Below are positions 47,290-59,860 of a stretch of DNA of 64,000 nucleotides, piece by piece. Origin of the DNA: Armigeres subalbatus (Eukaryota; Arthropoda; Insecta; Diptera; Culicidae); assembly GCF_024139115.2 (NCBI RefSeq), contig NC_085140.1:154964452-155028451 (forward strand). Reading direction: 5' to 3'. A program made the position numbers and the translations under genes. Position 1 is the stretch's first letter. Every line of letters begins with the position of its first letter. The notes under the pieces were generated by a model. That model saw only the letters and a list, made by a program, of their open reading frames with translations. It ran no database searches and was not told where the DNA came from.

Positions 47290-47545
47290 CAATATGACGT
47301 CCCTAACCCCGAATCCCAAGGAGTCAGGCGACCCGTGCCGAGGGGATGAATGGCCTGGGGGCTGAAACAATTAGCCTGTAATGCTGGGTAGACACCTTTT
47401 ATCGTGGTGCATTACGGAGAAAGATCTACCACAATGTGCTCTAGTTCTTACTATTCTTGTTAACACTTATGAGTGATGGTCGGAAGAGTATGGAACGACT
47501 ATAATCTGCTTTTATATGACCCACCTTTTGCCACTTTTGGATGGA
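47290..47545 (-). repeat. R1-type leader fragment joined to another repeat fragment
   Basis: 47295-47370 matches, as reverse complement, the leader segment at 11095-11175 (CCTAACCCCGAATCCCAAGG, GGCGACCCGTGCCGA). 47375-47540 matches 29770-29945 (AGATCTACCACAATGTGCTC, GGTCGGAAGAGTATGGAACG). Confidence 0.6.
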
Positions 47546-49470
47546 GTCAATGGAGTAAATTATAAAAACGTAACTCAATCTTAGGCTGGTTTTTAAGCCG
47601 ACGACATGAATCTCCAAGCTCCAGAGCGCTGATTAATTAGGAAAGAAGCGGATACGAATTTAGTGGATCTGCTGAACCCTCTGACTGATTAGAGCTCTGT
47701 GTAAAGGTGGGATTCAGAAATGCCAAACGGAACTCATAAGAAGAAGCAAAAATATGTTTGAACTACAATACCGATGCATGGTGAAAATCAGTATTAACCC
47801 ACTTATTGTTGAGCCGAAACTGATTGAGCCTTTGATAGTTGGTATAAGCCGTTTCTGGAAGGGTATAAATAGCGGTACCTTAATCGAAAGAGGCCTTACA
47901 TTAAGCTTGAGAAAATATCTGAATAAAAAACGACTACTTCATTTCTTCTCAATAGAAATGGAGCAGAAAGACATGCACTAAACAAATGACACGGGTATAC
48001 CACAAAAGTTCAATGAAATGGACGCAGCGGTTTAAAAAAAATTAAAGCATTTGCAAAATGCGTAAAAAATCTCTATCATGGCTCCGGTTTCCTCCAAAGT
48101 GCATGAAACCTCGACTGACACCATTTCCAAGTAGCACCGAAAACATAACTTTGATTGGGCGTATATGAAATTAGTTTAAAACTAGTCGTTGAAGTGCACG
48201 GCAGAACAAATATATCACAAAGTTGTCTGGACAGTCAATTCAACATTACTTGTTTGTAGCAAACTAGATCTTTTCCAGTCTTGATATCATTGAGCCAAAA
48301 GAAGTTCGTTTTGAGTAAAATGTTAGTCTTTTCCTGGTATGCGCAAACAAGTTTTGTAGCATTTGTATACTGCAATGAACTTCTATAGAAAACGTTTCTT
48401 GGAATGCTTGGAATGTTTCTATAGAAATGCATTTCTTTTTCCTTTTTGGTACATTTTTTTTTACATCGCATAGCTTGCGCTAATTATTTTGATTGTATTC
48501 TCTAAAAAATAAGACGGGAACGAAACACTTCATAACAAATTTTATTATTAGTTTCGTCTTCACAATGTTAATTATAAAAAGGTGTTACTGAAGAGTAGCG
48601 GCAGTTCGTTTTATATGTACGACATTTCTCAGGTTCTTTTATAGCAATTTATGTCTTTGCATAACAAGTATCATTGGGGTTATTTACATTTGAATTTGAA
48701 AATTAATGTTTTCGAATAGTTATAAGTTTCTAACGACGAGATTTGTGTAAATTTGTGCAAATTTAGTATAGGGCAAAATGTTCGCGGCTAATACTTCGTG
48801 GATTTGAGTTCGATTCTCTAAATAGCCATAAGTGTTTTTTGTACTACATATATGTTTCAATTTGTTTCTTGAAACATATTTTGAAACCAAAGAAAAATTA
48901 TGTTGCATAGGCTCCACCTTCTGCGCTTTTTCAGTCTTACAGAAGCATAAAATAAAGTCTCTTATATTAAGACACAATACTTGTGCGTTTGTCGTACAAA
49001 AGCAATATTATATCATATGGAACAAATAGTGTTACTTGGGTTTCCACTGCCATAATCTCTATAAGGGTAATTGGATAATTCGGATAAGTCACTTATCTGG
49101 GACTAAATTTGTGTAAACCTTAGACCACCAACGTTAATGATTTTTTGTTATTAAACGCTCCATTTCTTGAGGGTAACATGCTCCGTATATTGATATAAAC
49201 GTATTAAATGTGTCGATACGAAATAAATAATTGAGCAAGCTAGCATTGCGAATACGATACGCATATATTTCTGCCTGATGCTGATATTAGGTATCAGCAA
49301 ATTGTAATTTGCGTTTATATTCAGTTTAGCTTTTTTATGCACGATTACATATGACTACATATCAAGAATGGAATACACAAATTATTTCCCCCCACTCGGG
49401 AAATAATGAACCTAATCAGCGGGAAAATTACGGTACCTCAATGTGCAACAAATGGTTCCAGTCCACTTAC
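47546..49470. other. Intron 2 proximal to exon 2, nothing recognised
   Basis: Several 60-85 codon frames on both strands without domain features. AT-rich. No inverted repeat longer than a few bases was noticed. Confidence 0.45.
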
Positions 49471-49639
49471 CTGGCAGTATCGAATACATGTAGAAGGCAA
49501 ACGGGATGTACTCCATCATCACGAACATGTCGGTCACGGAGAGCCACTTCAGGATGCGGTTGATAGGGATTTTGCTCATCTCTTTGCGTGTCAGGACGAC
49601 GACATTCAAAATATTCGCGATTGTGCCGAAAACGCATAT
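49471..49639 (-). CDS. GPCR coding exon 2: TM1 to TM2
   Basis: This exon encodes residues 135-190 plus one base. The acceptor TTACAG precedes ATATGC and the donor is CAG then GTAAGTGG; its length of 169 gives the phase 0 to phase 1 change. TM1 carries GTIAN with the class-conserved Asn at residue 143. The first intracellular loop is LTRKEMSKIP, and TM2 has Asp 171 in SVTDM followed by FVMMEYIPFAFYMY. The EYIPF stretch is characteristic of myosuppressin-type receptors in my knowledge of the family. The intron before it is 7.2 kb and the one after it is 15.2 kb. Confidence 0.9.
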
Positions 49640-50784
49640 CTGTAACGAACGGAAGGGAAAACGAGAAGCTATTTGAATGCGGGCAAACAAGCTGGCCGCT
49701 CCTGCGGCATATTTCGCCAAAATCGGTTCGCGTGTGGGCGGTTCCAAGGTCGGTTAATGGTGTGAGGGGGTTATTTTTGGGAGGCTGACGACAACGGTAG
49801 ATTTTCGAATGATATTCCGCCTAGTGGGTGGAATTCGATTCGTGTCTAGTGAACATTTCCCGGAATTGAACGGTGTGCTGTGATAACCCGTGTGTGGCAC
49901 ATGGCGGATTTTCTAGTTGGTTTAATATTTATGCCGTTTTGCATCGAATCGAATAGCTAATATCATATCGGGAAAGAGAAACACTCTGGCGAATTGGTTC
50001 TGTCACATCTGCAACGCCGGTGTTTTCATATTTAAGGTCATGTCATGGTGGATTTAAATTGTGTATTTGCAAATGTTTTTGTGCTGGTTTGTGATGATGC
50101 TGTTTTTGCCAGCTACTCAAATGGCAACCAATCAACGGCTATTTATGATCATTCATAACTGTGTGATTTCTGATTATTTACTATAGTATTGAACTAGCTG
50201 ATGTAATCATAAACAAATATACGGCAGGGAAGATAGCAATTTGAAATTCAATTTCAAAATTTGCAATTCTTCCGTCCTATTGTGAGGCTTTTTGCCTTTC
50301 TCGTATACAAAGTATACGAAAAGGCTATATATTCGCTCCAAAAACGAACTTTTTAACGATGAATTGTCTTTCATCTACAAAGCAATCCAGCTTCGCGAAA
50401 TTACGACAAAGCTAATAAAATCCCTTCTAATTTATGGATTTTCAATCTAAACTAATTGACTCTGGAATAACGAAGGATTCATTTGGTTAACTGATATTGA
50501 AAATTTCCAATGGCGCACTACTGATGATGAAGCGATGGATGGTACGAAACCATCAATTTCATGCAATTACTCCTTGACGCGATAGGCTAAGTTTAAGGAG
50601 ATGTGGGAGGAACTTTGCTCCAGGATTCCGATTGCGATTATGGGCGGGAGTGAAAATCTTAAATTCTTAAGGCTCAAGAAAAATTCGGCGAAGAAATGAG
50701 CTTTCTGAATGATTTACCACCGGGCGGCGGTATGTCGTCTGTCTCTTTCCGTCCTTCGAAAAATTGTTGGAGTGCAACGTGGTG
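49640..50784. other. Intron 1 part; end fragment of the TG-repeat element at 50293-50366
   Basis: TGCCTTTCTCGTATACAAAG and TATATTCGCTCCAAAAACGA match the left end of the element at 35135. The rest has no recognisable feature. Confidence 0.55.
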
Positions 50785-50852
50785 AATGCTTGACTAAACG
50801 AAGGGTGGAGTTAAGGTTGGTCAAACTGCTTGACCGTGTGTACGCTGCATAA
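50785..50852. repeat. Single end of the CAACGTACACAC-type MITE
   Basis: GGTCAAACTGCTTGACCGTG followed by TGTACGCTGCATAA matches the right end of the element at 60936-61303. The other end is missing here. Confidence 0.6.
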
Positions 50853-50927
50853 TGAGGCTTAATTTGGGTTATGGTTTATCCGGTTTATCCTGTAACGAGG
50901 ATGAATTCATAACAAAGAGTCGCTGTG

Positions 50928-51308
50928 TCAAAATTGGAACAATGCGTTTGCTGTTCCAATTGAGGTTTTTAAAGGAAGGAGTATTGCGTCGCTTGTACAT
51001 ATAATGTAGGCACTGAGTGCAAGTTTATTCGTGCTTTGTATTGGACGCAGAACAATCGCGCAGTTATCTAAATGTCCGGTTCTGCTGTGCGGAAGCTTCC
51101 AAATTTGGGTCTCGTACGGAAGCGCGAAGTTGGGTGGATTAAACTCACTTTTGTGTAGTTTAGTTCTTCCATGTAGATTCTTCTCTGTCTTCTTCCCAGA
51201 TTCGTCGGTAATCCATTGTATTCTCTGTTTGTGCATTTCATCCAAAATATCATAGCTGTTGATAATAAATAGACCCCATTTTGCGGTCCTTAGCCTCTTG
51301 CCCAGCAA
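50928..51308 (-). pseudogene. Unrecognised 126-codon open frame
   Basis: The frame is open from 51308 to 50928 and has mixed amino acid composition (for example FALPYETQIWKLPHSRTG). No domain recognised, no splice context evident, and it abuts the RTE leader. It could be a transposon remnant or chance. Confidence 0.2.
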
Positions 51309-51719
51309 CTCCTATCCCTACCTCCTCGTGGCGCTGGTCGGGATACGAGCATCGGGTAACCAGCCCCGGTGGGAACTATGGTCGTATGCTGACAGGGAAG
51401 GGGGGATTTGCTCCTCTCCGGAGGTGCAAATCTGATCGAGCGTCTGTTCTACATGTTAGGAGCGGCTCACAACAGCGTCTGTTCCCTATGTTAGGGACGG
51501 CTAAACATCGTCCAAGTGCCAGCGAGGGACTCTAAACTAAACTGTGCACACCATGTTGCATCGTGTCAGCATCGAGAAGGCAGCCCCTTCAACGCGATGT
51601 AGGTAACGCAGTCCTGGTAAGGTAGCCTATCGAAGATTCTACAGTTACCAAGAAAGGCAAAAATAAAGCAAACGGATAGATTCAACGGCAACAGACCCGT
51701 CAACGAATAAATGACAACG

Positions 51720-52790
51720 ATTGGAAAGTCGGATCTTGGAACGTGAGAAATTTGGATGAACCCGCACGTGTTGGGCTCCTGGCTCGTGAACTGCAGAAGG
51801 TCGGCGTGAGTGTGGCAGCAATCGAGGAAATACGGTGGCCCAGAACTGGAGAACGTGAATTCCGGGCGGTGGATCCCATAGCGAACACTTCATTCAAGTA
51901 CCACATCTTCTATAGCGGCGGTGACAGAACAGAACGAGGAGTTGGCTTCATGGTGATCGGGAAGCAGATGAAGCATGTTATCCGGTGGAAGCCGATAAGC
52001 GACCGCATTTGCGTGTTGAGAATGAAGGGCAAATTCTTCAACTATAGCCTGATCAGCATCTATGCTCCAACGAACGATAAGCCTGATGACGTGAAGGATA
52101 AGTTCTATGAGAGCCTTGATAAGGCCTACGGAGAGTGCCCAACACACGATGTAAAGATTGTCATCGGGGATGCAAATGCGCAGATCGGAAGAGAAAGTTT
52201 CTTTCGCCCTGTCATTGGTACGGAAAGCCTTCATTCCGCTACCAACGATAATGGTCTGCGACTTGTAACCTTTGCTGCTGCTAGAGGGATGGCATTAAGC
52301 AGTACCTACTTCGCACGTAAGAATATCCGCAAACACACCTGGCAACATCCGAGTGGAGGCACTTTCTCACAGATAGACCACGTGCTGGTCGACGGACGAC
52401 ATTTCTCGGATGTTATAGATGAAAGGTCCTTCAGAGGTCCGAACATTGACTCGGTTCACTATCTTGTAGTTGCAAAAATTCGGGCACGACTTTCCAGCGT
52501 CACGAATTCACGAAACAACAGAACGATGTGTTTCAATATCCAACGCTTGTCAGTTGAAGGAGTTGCTGAACAGTGCCACCAGAAGCTGGGCGAGCGGATA
52601 GGAGATGCCAGAGAAACGAATCCACCGCAGAAAAAAAAGCAACACGAAGAGAGTGTGATAGCTGAAGCGCTGGAGAACATGGATAGAAACGACATGCGAA
52701 GGTTTCACGCAACTGTCAATGGCGCGTGGCATAAGACTGCGCCAGTGCCCGCCATGTGCAATGACCGAGAGGGGAATTTGCTGAATTTGA
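51720..52790 (+). pseudogene. RTE copy 2: APE-type endonuclease domain
   Basis: DWKVGSWNVRNLD, AAIEEIRWP, GDANAQIG and the ending SVHYLVV are in the expected order. The usual SDH box reads SVH, so the catalytic Asp is lost. Linker sequence (ARLSSVTNSRNNR, AMCNDREGNLLN) follows until the MITE breaks the frame. Confidence 0.8.
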
Positions 52791-52792
52791 TA

Positions 52793-52879
52793 CCCTAGTA
52801 ACATTTTGGTTTTATACTGGTTTTATATTACTCTCGTGGAGTAAATTATGATCTTTTGAAACTTAGAATATTACTTGGG
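52793..52879. mobile_element. 87-base TA-flanked MITE
   Basis: TA at 52791-52792 and 52880-52881. The ends are CCCTAGTAACATTTTGG and, inverted, CCCAAGTAATATTCTAAG. It interrupts the RTE linker. Confidence 0.7.
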
Positions 52880-53033
52880 TATGGTGACAGCCAGGTGAAA
52901 AGAGCACCTAGAAGATTTGTTGAACAATGAAAATGAAGGTGTATTAAGGAGCAGGACGGACACAGTCGGCGACGATCAAGCTGTGGAACCACCAACGCTG
53001 GACAAGGTTAAGAAGACTCTAAACGAGCTGAAA

Positions 53034-53424
53034 CTTGCAAGCACTCGGAGTATTCAAGAGACGTGTGCTTAGGACCATCTTTGGCGGTGTGCAAGAAGAC
53101 GGTGTGTGACGGCGAAGAATGAACCACGAGCCCGCCCAACTCTACGGCGAACCCAGTATCCAGGAGGTAGCTAAACCCGGAAGAGTACGATGGGCAGGAC
53201 ATGTTGCAAGAATGCTGGAAAGCAATCCTACAAAGATGGTGTTTGCTTCCGATCCGGTAGGTACGAGATGGCGTGGAGCGCAGCGAGCGAGATGGGCAGA
53301 CCAGGTGTTAAACGACTTGGCGAGCGTGGGGCGTATTCGAGGATGGGGAAAACCGTGTATTGTGGCGTCAAATTGTTGATTCAGTGTTATCTGTTTAGAT
53401 GTAGACTAAATAAATGATTGAATG
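53034..53424 (+). mobile_element. 5'-truncated RTE inserted into RTE copy 2
   Basis: AAACGAGCTGAAA flanks it at 53021-53033 and 53425-53437. It encodes the RTE C-terminus (RVRWAGHVARMLESNPTKMV near 53182) and ends TAGATGTAGACTAAATAAAT then TGATTGAATG. Self-family nesting: the host resumes exactly at the duplicated codons. Confidence 0.85.
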
Positions 53425-53437
53425 AAACGAGCTGAAA

Positions 53438-53936
53438 AACAGTAAAGCTGCTGGGAAGGACGAGATCCCGGTCGAGCTTTTCAAACACGGATGTGAGCAG
53501 CTGCATCAATCAATCTACCACATTTTCCAGAAAATATGGGAGGATGAAGAACTGCCTGCCGGCTGGTTGGATGGCCTCATATGTCCAATTTATAAGCAAG
53601 GGCACATACTAGAGTGTGCCAATTACAGAGGGATCACCCTTCGCGTATCCTGTTTAACAGACTGAGACCGCTTGATGTGTCCTTCGTCGGCAAATACCAG
53701 GCAGATTTTCGTGAGGACCGATCAACGACGGATCAAATGTTTAGCCTGCGGATGATCCTTGATAAATTCCGGGAGTACAGCTTGCAGACTTACCATCTAT
53801 TCACTGATTTCGAAGTAGCGTACGATTCAGTGAATAGAAATGAACAGTGGCAGATGTCCGAGTATGGTTTTCCTGCGAAACTGATTAGACTAATACGTGC
53901 AACGCTGGATGGCTCGAAACAAAGTATTCGTATTGC
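53438..53936 (+). pseudogene. RTE copy 2: RT fingers and palm, first part
   Basis: SKAAGKDEIPVELFKHG, ICPIYKQGHILECANYRGIT, then after a frame change KYQADFREDRSTTDQMFSLR and motif A HLFTDFEVAYDSVNRNE (near 53800). It continues to the I-type insertion at 53950. Confidence 0.8.
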
Positions 53937-53949
53937 AGACGAAGTGTCA

Positions 53950-54807
53950 GTATGGGTCCCTTCACATTGCTCGATTCCGGGTAACGAGAAAGCGGACTCA
54001 CTTGCCAAGGTGGGCGCTATGGAAGGCGATATTTATGAGCGCAAAATCGCCTTTAACGAATTTTTCACAATTGCTCGTCATCACGCTTTGGTCAGTCAGA
54101 AAATGGGATGAAGGAGATTTGGGTAGATGGTTACATTCTATTCTCCCACATGTATCGAAGAAGGTTCAAGGGATTGGCAATTAGTCGAGACTTTATCAAG
54201 GTAATGTGTCGCCTAATGTCCAATCACTACTCTTTAAACGCACACTCCTATCGAATAGGGCTCGCCGACAGCAATCGATGCGACTGCGGTGCAGGTTACA
54301 AAGACATCAACCACGTTGTCTGGAGCTGTCCTAAATACGATGTTGCCAGGTCCGATTTATGTGCATCCCTCCGGGCCCGAGGGAAACCAGAAAAGGAAGA
54401 CCTCAGAGATGTGTTGGGTAAGCTTGACCTAGACTACATGGTCCTTGAGTATAATTTCTTAAAACAAATCAATGTCTTTGTCTGAACCCCCTGTCTCTTG
54501 TAAGGCCATGTCCACCTTGTTCCCACCCGCTTCGCTCGAAAAATCGTTTGTTTGTATCATTACAGTTTATCCCTGTCTACACCTCGTCAATCAGCAATGA
54601 ACGTGCCACAACATCGCCACCTAGGCCCCATCCCATCCATATTTTTTTTCTTGTACTCCTTAACCTCGACCAAGCCGCGAGTCATTCGGCTCCCCAAGAC
54701 TAATATTATACATTAAGACGACAACCATGATTGTAAAATCAATAAAATAACGGCTCCGTAATGCCTGCTGGCGCTTGAGCCTTGAAATAAAGATAAGTTA
54801 AAAAAAA
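53950..54807 (+). mobile_element. I/LOA-type non-LTR 3' end inserted into RTE copy 2
   Basis: AGACGAAGTGTCA (53937-53949) and AGACGAAATGTCA (54808-54820) are the target duplication, and a run of A precedes the right copy. The insert begins within an RNase H domain: VWVPSHCSIPGNEKADSLAK has the GNExAD motif. It then shows SRDFIKVMCRLMSNHY, RCDCGAGYKDINHVVWSCPK and DVLGKLDLDYM to a stop at 54485. A 320-base 3' UTR with AATAAA follows. RNase H next to this zinc-like CxC...H...C tail is typical of I-group elements. Confidence 0.8.
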
Positions 54808-54820
54808 AGACGAAATGTCA

Positions 54821-55670
54821 ATCTCGTTTGTGACCTTAGACGGATTGAAGCTGGGTAATGCACTTTCAAATCAATTGTTCAACATTGCACTTCGAAGGCG
54901 CTATTGGAATCGATCGCAGAGCAGTAGTGGAGAGTTTTGTCCCACTGAAAAGGGAGATGGCGAGGATAGGCTTAACCATTAACTCTACCAAGACAAAGTA
55001 CATGGTGGCAGGTAGAGATAGGGAAGACCTAGTGGTGTTAGTGCTGCAGAGGTAGTACTTGATGGGGATGTGTTTGAAATTGTTGAAGAATTTGTTTACC
55101 TTGGAACGCTTGTGACATGTGACAATGACGTTTCCCGTGAAGTGAAAAGACGTATTACTGCTGCGAATAGGGCCTCTTACGGATTACGTAACCTGCTTAG
55201 GCCCCGCAACATGCAGACGGAAATGAAATTTGCTCTATACAAAACTCTGATTCTACCAAAGGCCCTTCATGGACATTAAAAGAGGCGGACCGGAGAGCTT
55301 TCGGGGGTTTCGAGCGAAAAGTGCTGCGTACAATACTCGGAGAGAAAGTAGAAGATGGGTTGTGGCGCAAAAGCATGAATCATGAGCTGTATCAAGTATA
55401 CAAAGAAGCAAATATTGTGAATCGTATAAAATACGGCAGACTTCAGTGGGCTGGACACTTAGTGCGAATGTCGGAAGAAATAATAGCGAAAACAATATTC
55501 AACAGAGAACCAGATGCCGGCGACTTCGTGAAAGGCCACGAACGCGGTGGAATCGGACCTGGGGACCCTGAACGTTCGGGGAAACTGGAGGAACATCGCC
55601 CAAGACCGACGATTAGAGAGATCTACAATACGCCAGGCATAGCTGTATTGACGCTGTAGCCAACCAGGTA
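54821..55670 (+). pseudogene. RTE copy 2: RT palm remainder and C-terminus
   Basis: It resumes with SFVTLDGLKLGNALSNQLFN and IAL (motif B region). It then jumps by deletion to DRRAVVESFVPLKREMARIG, losing the FADD box. TKYMVAG, VYLGTLVTCDND and RLQWAGHLVRM (near 55440) follow in broken frames. No clear RTE tail repeat was identified. Confidence 0.75.
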
Positions 55671-55943
55671 TCCAGTTAGGTAGGTCTTTCAACTGGAAAG
55701 AAACGCGATCCTACACGGTTCACAGAAGCCAACGGGCAAAACATAATGTGATTTTTCGAAATTCTTAGTAGTCAGTAAAATCATTGTGAAGAAAAAACTG
55801 TCACATAACATAACTAATCAGAGTGAATCCAGATCCAACGATGCCTATCAACCAACTTATATTCATTTCTGTGGTTTTTGTGGAAACGCAGAGATAGCAC
55901 GATCTTTAAACAGAAAAACCCCATTATTCCACCAAGCGTTGGT

Positions 55944-56468
<525 letters not shown>

Positions 56469-56790
56469 AAAATATGTTAATTTACTAAAAAAGATTATAC
56501 CATCTTCCTACGTGGCCAAAGCGATTATCATCATTCGAACGTTTTAATCACTAAAGCTTGTACATTGACAATAATTGTTCAGTTGAATTATTGTGCATTG
56601 TTCTTGTACTGGTAAATTATTGTGTTAATTCTCGTAAATTACGAAGTAGCATACATTGGTGTAGTCAGTCAAACTTAAGCTAATGGAAGCATGACCAAAT
56701 ATGTCTCGTCCTACTTATCCTATATCTTCATTTATAAGATTTTTAGCCCGCATTATTCAAGACAAGCCTTGAATGCGTTTCCATACTTAC

Positions 56791-57192
56791 CACTAACGCA
56801 ATGTAGCCGTGTAGTGTTTTGTAATCCAGTAGCACATCGCGCATCGTTCCCCTGCAGTATAAACTGCAGTTGCTGAGCTCTGCTTCGTCAGCATTCCAAT
56901 TGACGTCGGTGCTTGTAGTGGTTGTTCGATTCACTCGATTCAACGATTGGAACAGCTTCTCCAGGAAGTCATTAACATATTCTTGGGTGATGTTATGATC
57001 AGAGATGTTCTGAAACTCGAAAGCCGTTCGATACAGTTTGCTGGAACCGTTCATGTTGTTGGTAAGGTTGGAGTCGAGGGTTGAGAACAGGCGGCGGCGG
57101 AATTCGTCCGCGTTCAGGGCCGGGGAGGAGGAGGAGTCGTTGTGGTAGATAAAATGGAACCATTCCAGTACTCGCTCTTCGACGCTCAGCAT
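56791..57192 (-). CDS. GPCR coding exon 1: extracellular N-terminus and start of TM1
   Basis: This exon encodes residues 1-134. The start ATG (57192-57190) is the first ATG in frame, since a TGA closes the frame shortly upstream. The donor after 56791 reads GTG then GTAAGTATGG, phase 0. The N-terminus has seven N-glycosylation sequons (Asn 18, 42, 48, 62, 67, 88, 108), two cysteines (109, 113) and no obvious signal peptide, which is common in class A receptors. The last residues (HGYIALV) begin TM1 and continue in exon 2. Long sequon-rich ectodomains are usual for peptide receptors. The ligand cannot be read from this exon. Confidence 0.85.
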
Positions 57193-57275
57193 TTTACGCC
57201 TGACGCCTGTCCGGTGCACCGACGAACATCAACGGTTTGGACGCCATCGTGTCTACACCACCGAACAGCATCGTC
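57193..57275 (-). promoter_or_regulatory. Probable 5' UTR part of exon 1 with a 25-codon upstream ORF
   Basis: A good acceptor (pyrimidine tract then CAG, ending at 57276) precedes this stretch, suggesting that a non-coding leader exon lies further upstream. An upstream ATG at 57271 opens a 25-codon frame whose TAA (57196-57194) ends one base before the receptor ATG. Such spacing would allow termination and reinitiation. This is read from sequence only; transcript support is not available. Confidence 0.5.
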
Positions 57276-58594
57276 CTGGAAGAAGCAAACAAAATAAACT
57301 CGTTAGAGTGCAACATTTAAGTTTTCTTTTTTATAGAGAGCATACTGTTCTGAGCGTAGGTCGGTAGGTAAGGAAAGTATGGTCAATATGCGTCCCCCTT
57401 ATTAAATATCATAATTTAAAAGTGCTCTCATCCGAAATATTTTTTTTGAAGTGTTTACCAGTAATCTAAAATATCAGTCTTTATATGGTCCAAGAATTTT
57501 CAAGAAAAACCAAAAATATTACACGAAAACGATTTTATTGAAAAATAGTGTATTTTTATTTAAAATGAACGACGCTGGGAAATATACGCCACAAAAAATG
57601 ATAATCCAAATATTGCATAAGATTAGTGTCAGTCTTATACTTTAAGGTAGTCAAAGTTTTAGACTGATTATCCTGATTATATTAAGGAGGAAATGTTGTT
57701 TTGTATTTTAAGTAAAAGCATTGTTTACGTAAAGACCGAAATTAGGTACTTAAATCCGAAAGAACCAAAAAAATATTTTTTCAATTTAAATACAAAGATT
57801 TTCTCGCGCTTGCAAATGTTTATTGGCTTCAGCCCCTCACGATTTGAAAGAAAATTTGGGTTAATAACCAAGACACTTTGGTGGCGCAATTAGCCCACCA
57901 GCGCACCTAATACATATTTCCCCTATGTTGTTCAGTCGATACTATTTCAAATACACGTGATGCGAGGACTCGAAACAAAACACCAAAGGATTTGCTTCTT
58001 GCATTTTGTAGTACGGGCTGAAGTGAAAATTGGTTAGTTGTTGGTTTTGCCACACAAATGAAAGCAATGCAAAACAGTATTCAATGGCGCCTGGAGGATC
58101 AGTTCCACAAAGTGCATCCGTGTTGTGACAAAAATTGAAATTTATTGAATTCCATTCCTGCTCGTATGAAAGCATTTTGTTCATGCACTGCTAAAATATT
58201 CCTTTTCATATGCTACAGAATATAAATCAATCAGTGTCGATTCCACTCTGGTGTTTCGTGAATCATATTGTAGAACCTCATAGAGGTTATCAATAGAATA
58301 GGGAGATCTGCAAACAGAAAACAGCGTGTTAGTAGTGATGAAGGAAACGGTATTCGGAAATAAATTGAATGAAATAGTCTCTAAATCATCCAACCACATG
58401 GAGAGCTTGAATGGGATCCCTAATTATTAGAAATATTAGTTGCATTAAGGTTTATTATTTGGCATTTTTCACAAATCATAGCTTACCACATATTTTTGGC
58501 TATCCATAAATGTAATTGGAATTTAAAACAAAACGGAAACAAATTTATTATCGTGATTATAAGAAGCATCTAAATATCAAGACTCGTTAATTCA
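57276..58594. other. Upstream of the receptor exon, nothing recognised
   Basis: Presumed intron between a 5' leader exon and exon 1. AT-rich; no promoter element can be assigned with confidence. Confidence 0.4.
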
Positions 58595-58965
58595 TTTAGC
58601 TTACATCTATAAATAGATAACAATGAATCAACCATTTGTTGCCACAATAGACGGTTCGAGGCCTCTCCATCCTCGGTTGCGCCCCACGTTCGCCAAATCC
58701 ATTTTTATACTTGGTTCGCCCACCAAGCTCTCTGCCTAGTACCCACCAAGTCGGAAGCCGCAAACAGCATCTTTGTAGGGTTGATTTCCGACATTCTTGC
58801 AATATGCCCTGCCAATCGTACCCTTCCAGCCTTAGCCACCTGATGGATACCGCCGAAGAGTTAGGCGAGTCCATCCTTGGCTGCCACACACCATTATCTT
58901 GCACAACGCTAAAGATGGTCCTAAGTACGCGTCTCACGAATACCCCGAGTGGATGGAACCAAATA
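58595..58965 (-). pseudogene. 5'-truncated RTE fragment
   Basis: On the minus strand RRVLRTIFSVVQDNGVWQPR and GGRTKYKNGFGERGAQPRME match the RTE C-terminal region seen at 53040-53400, and GATGTAAGCTAAATGAATTA is the tail. 5'-truncated and broken. Confidence 0.65.
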
Positions 58966-59509
58966 TGGCATGTGTTTCTGTGGTGATTCGAATAACTCGA
59001 GAACTAATCAGAGAAAAAACCAATTTTAGGCGAAACGAAGCTCGTCGGGTCTGCTAGTCAACAAATAAATTGATTGGATTGGTTGAAAATCACACAACGG
59101 CTGATACACTCGCAGGCACCCTCTTGCGCAAACCATTACCTTGTCTTACACACCAAATTTGAAAAAAAGTATTTCAGCAAATTATTTAGTTGAAAGCTAA
59201 TTAGCAATGTCAAACCTTGCTGAAAATCAGCAATTCGGTACTAACTGAAATACAGCAAACCTTTTCATATTGCTGGACAATTAGCATACTTCACCGGTAC
59301 TGTATGTCACTGCATTGGTGAATTCAATATTGGTGAACAAGGAAATTGTATTAATGCTGCTGTGAGTATCGAGCATGGTGGTTCCGGAAGTTCACGAGGC
59401 TTTGGCCGTTACGTCTTGAAAGAGTTGCGAAGATTGTCTTTATAAACATATATTTATGTTTCAGTCTTAAAATGGCGTCGGATAATTTGTTCCCAGTAAC
59501 TTATCGAAT
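58966..59509. other. No gene seen
   Basis: AT-rich sequence with no recognisable feature. Confidence 0.45.
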
Positions 59510-59860
59510 AAACGGTTTAGGGTCATTTGACCGAATGCTGTTTGGCCGAAAGAGTCATTAGAAATTAAATAATCCTTATTAAGGGTGTGAAGTGAGAAGT
59601 GAGTAGTGGCCGTGATGAACTTTAGTTATATAAAAATAATGGTAATAAAGAAATATAAAGAAATATGATGAAGGAAGAACATATTCAAGAAGAGATAAAG
59701 AAGAAAGAAGGAAGAATGAAGAAGATAGAAGGCAGAAAGAAGAAGGAAGAAAGAAGAAGGAAGAGGGAAGAAGTTCTCTTTGCTCAGTTCTCAATTCTCA
59801 GTTCACTTTTTACTTCTCACTTCTCACTTCCTACCAAAGTTACACCAAGCGTTACATTAT
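59510..59860. repeat. GACCGAATGCTGTTTGGCCG word plus polypurine GAAGAAGGAA tract
   Basis: 59520-59560 has the same TTTGGCCGAA words as 38650-38815. 59665-59775 is a GAAGAAAGAAGGAAGAAT-type tract, and TTCTCACTTCT words follow as at 39660-39735. It is a smaller copy of the composite seen at 38.65-39.74 kb, with the purine strand on top. Confidence 0.7.

Larger units (their letters stand above)
51305..55690 (+). mobile_element. RTE-type retrotransposon (copy 2) interrupted by three insertions
   Basis: Leader 51305-51700, endonuclease 51720-52790, RT pieces 53438-53936 and 54821-55660. It is split by a short MITE (52793-52879), a 5'-truncated RTE (53034-53424) and an I-type 3' end (53950-54807). 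Each insertion has target duplications. A deletion near 54915 removes the FADD catalytic box, and several frameshifts are present. A different RTE family from copy 1. Confidence 0.8.

Noticed and set aside
53614..54111. Apparent fusion of RTE reverse transcriptase with RNase H
   Set aside because: Target duplications at 53937 and 54808 show the RNase H part is a separate I-type insertion.
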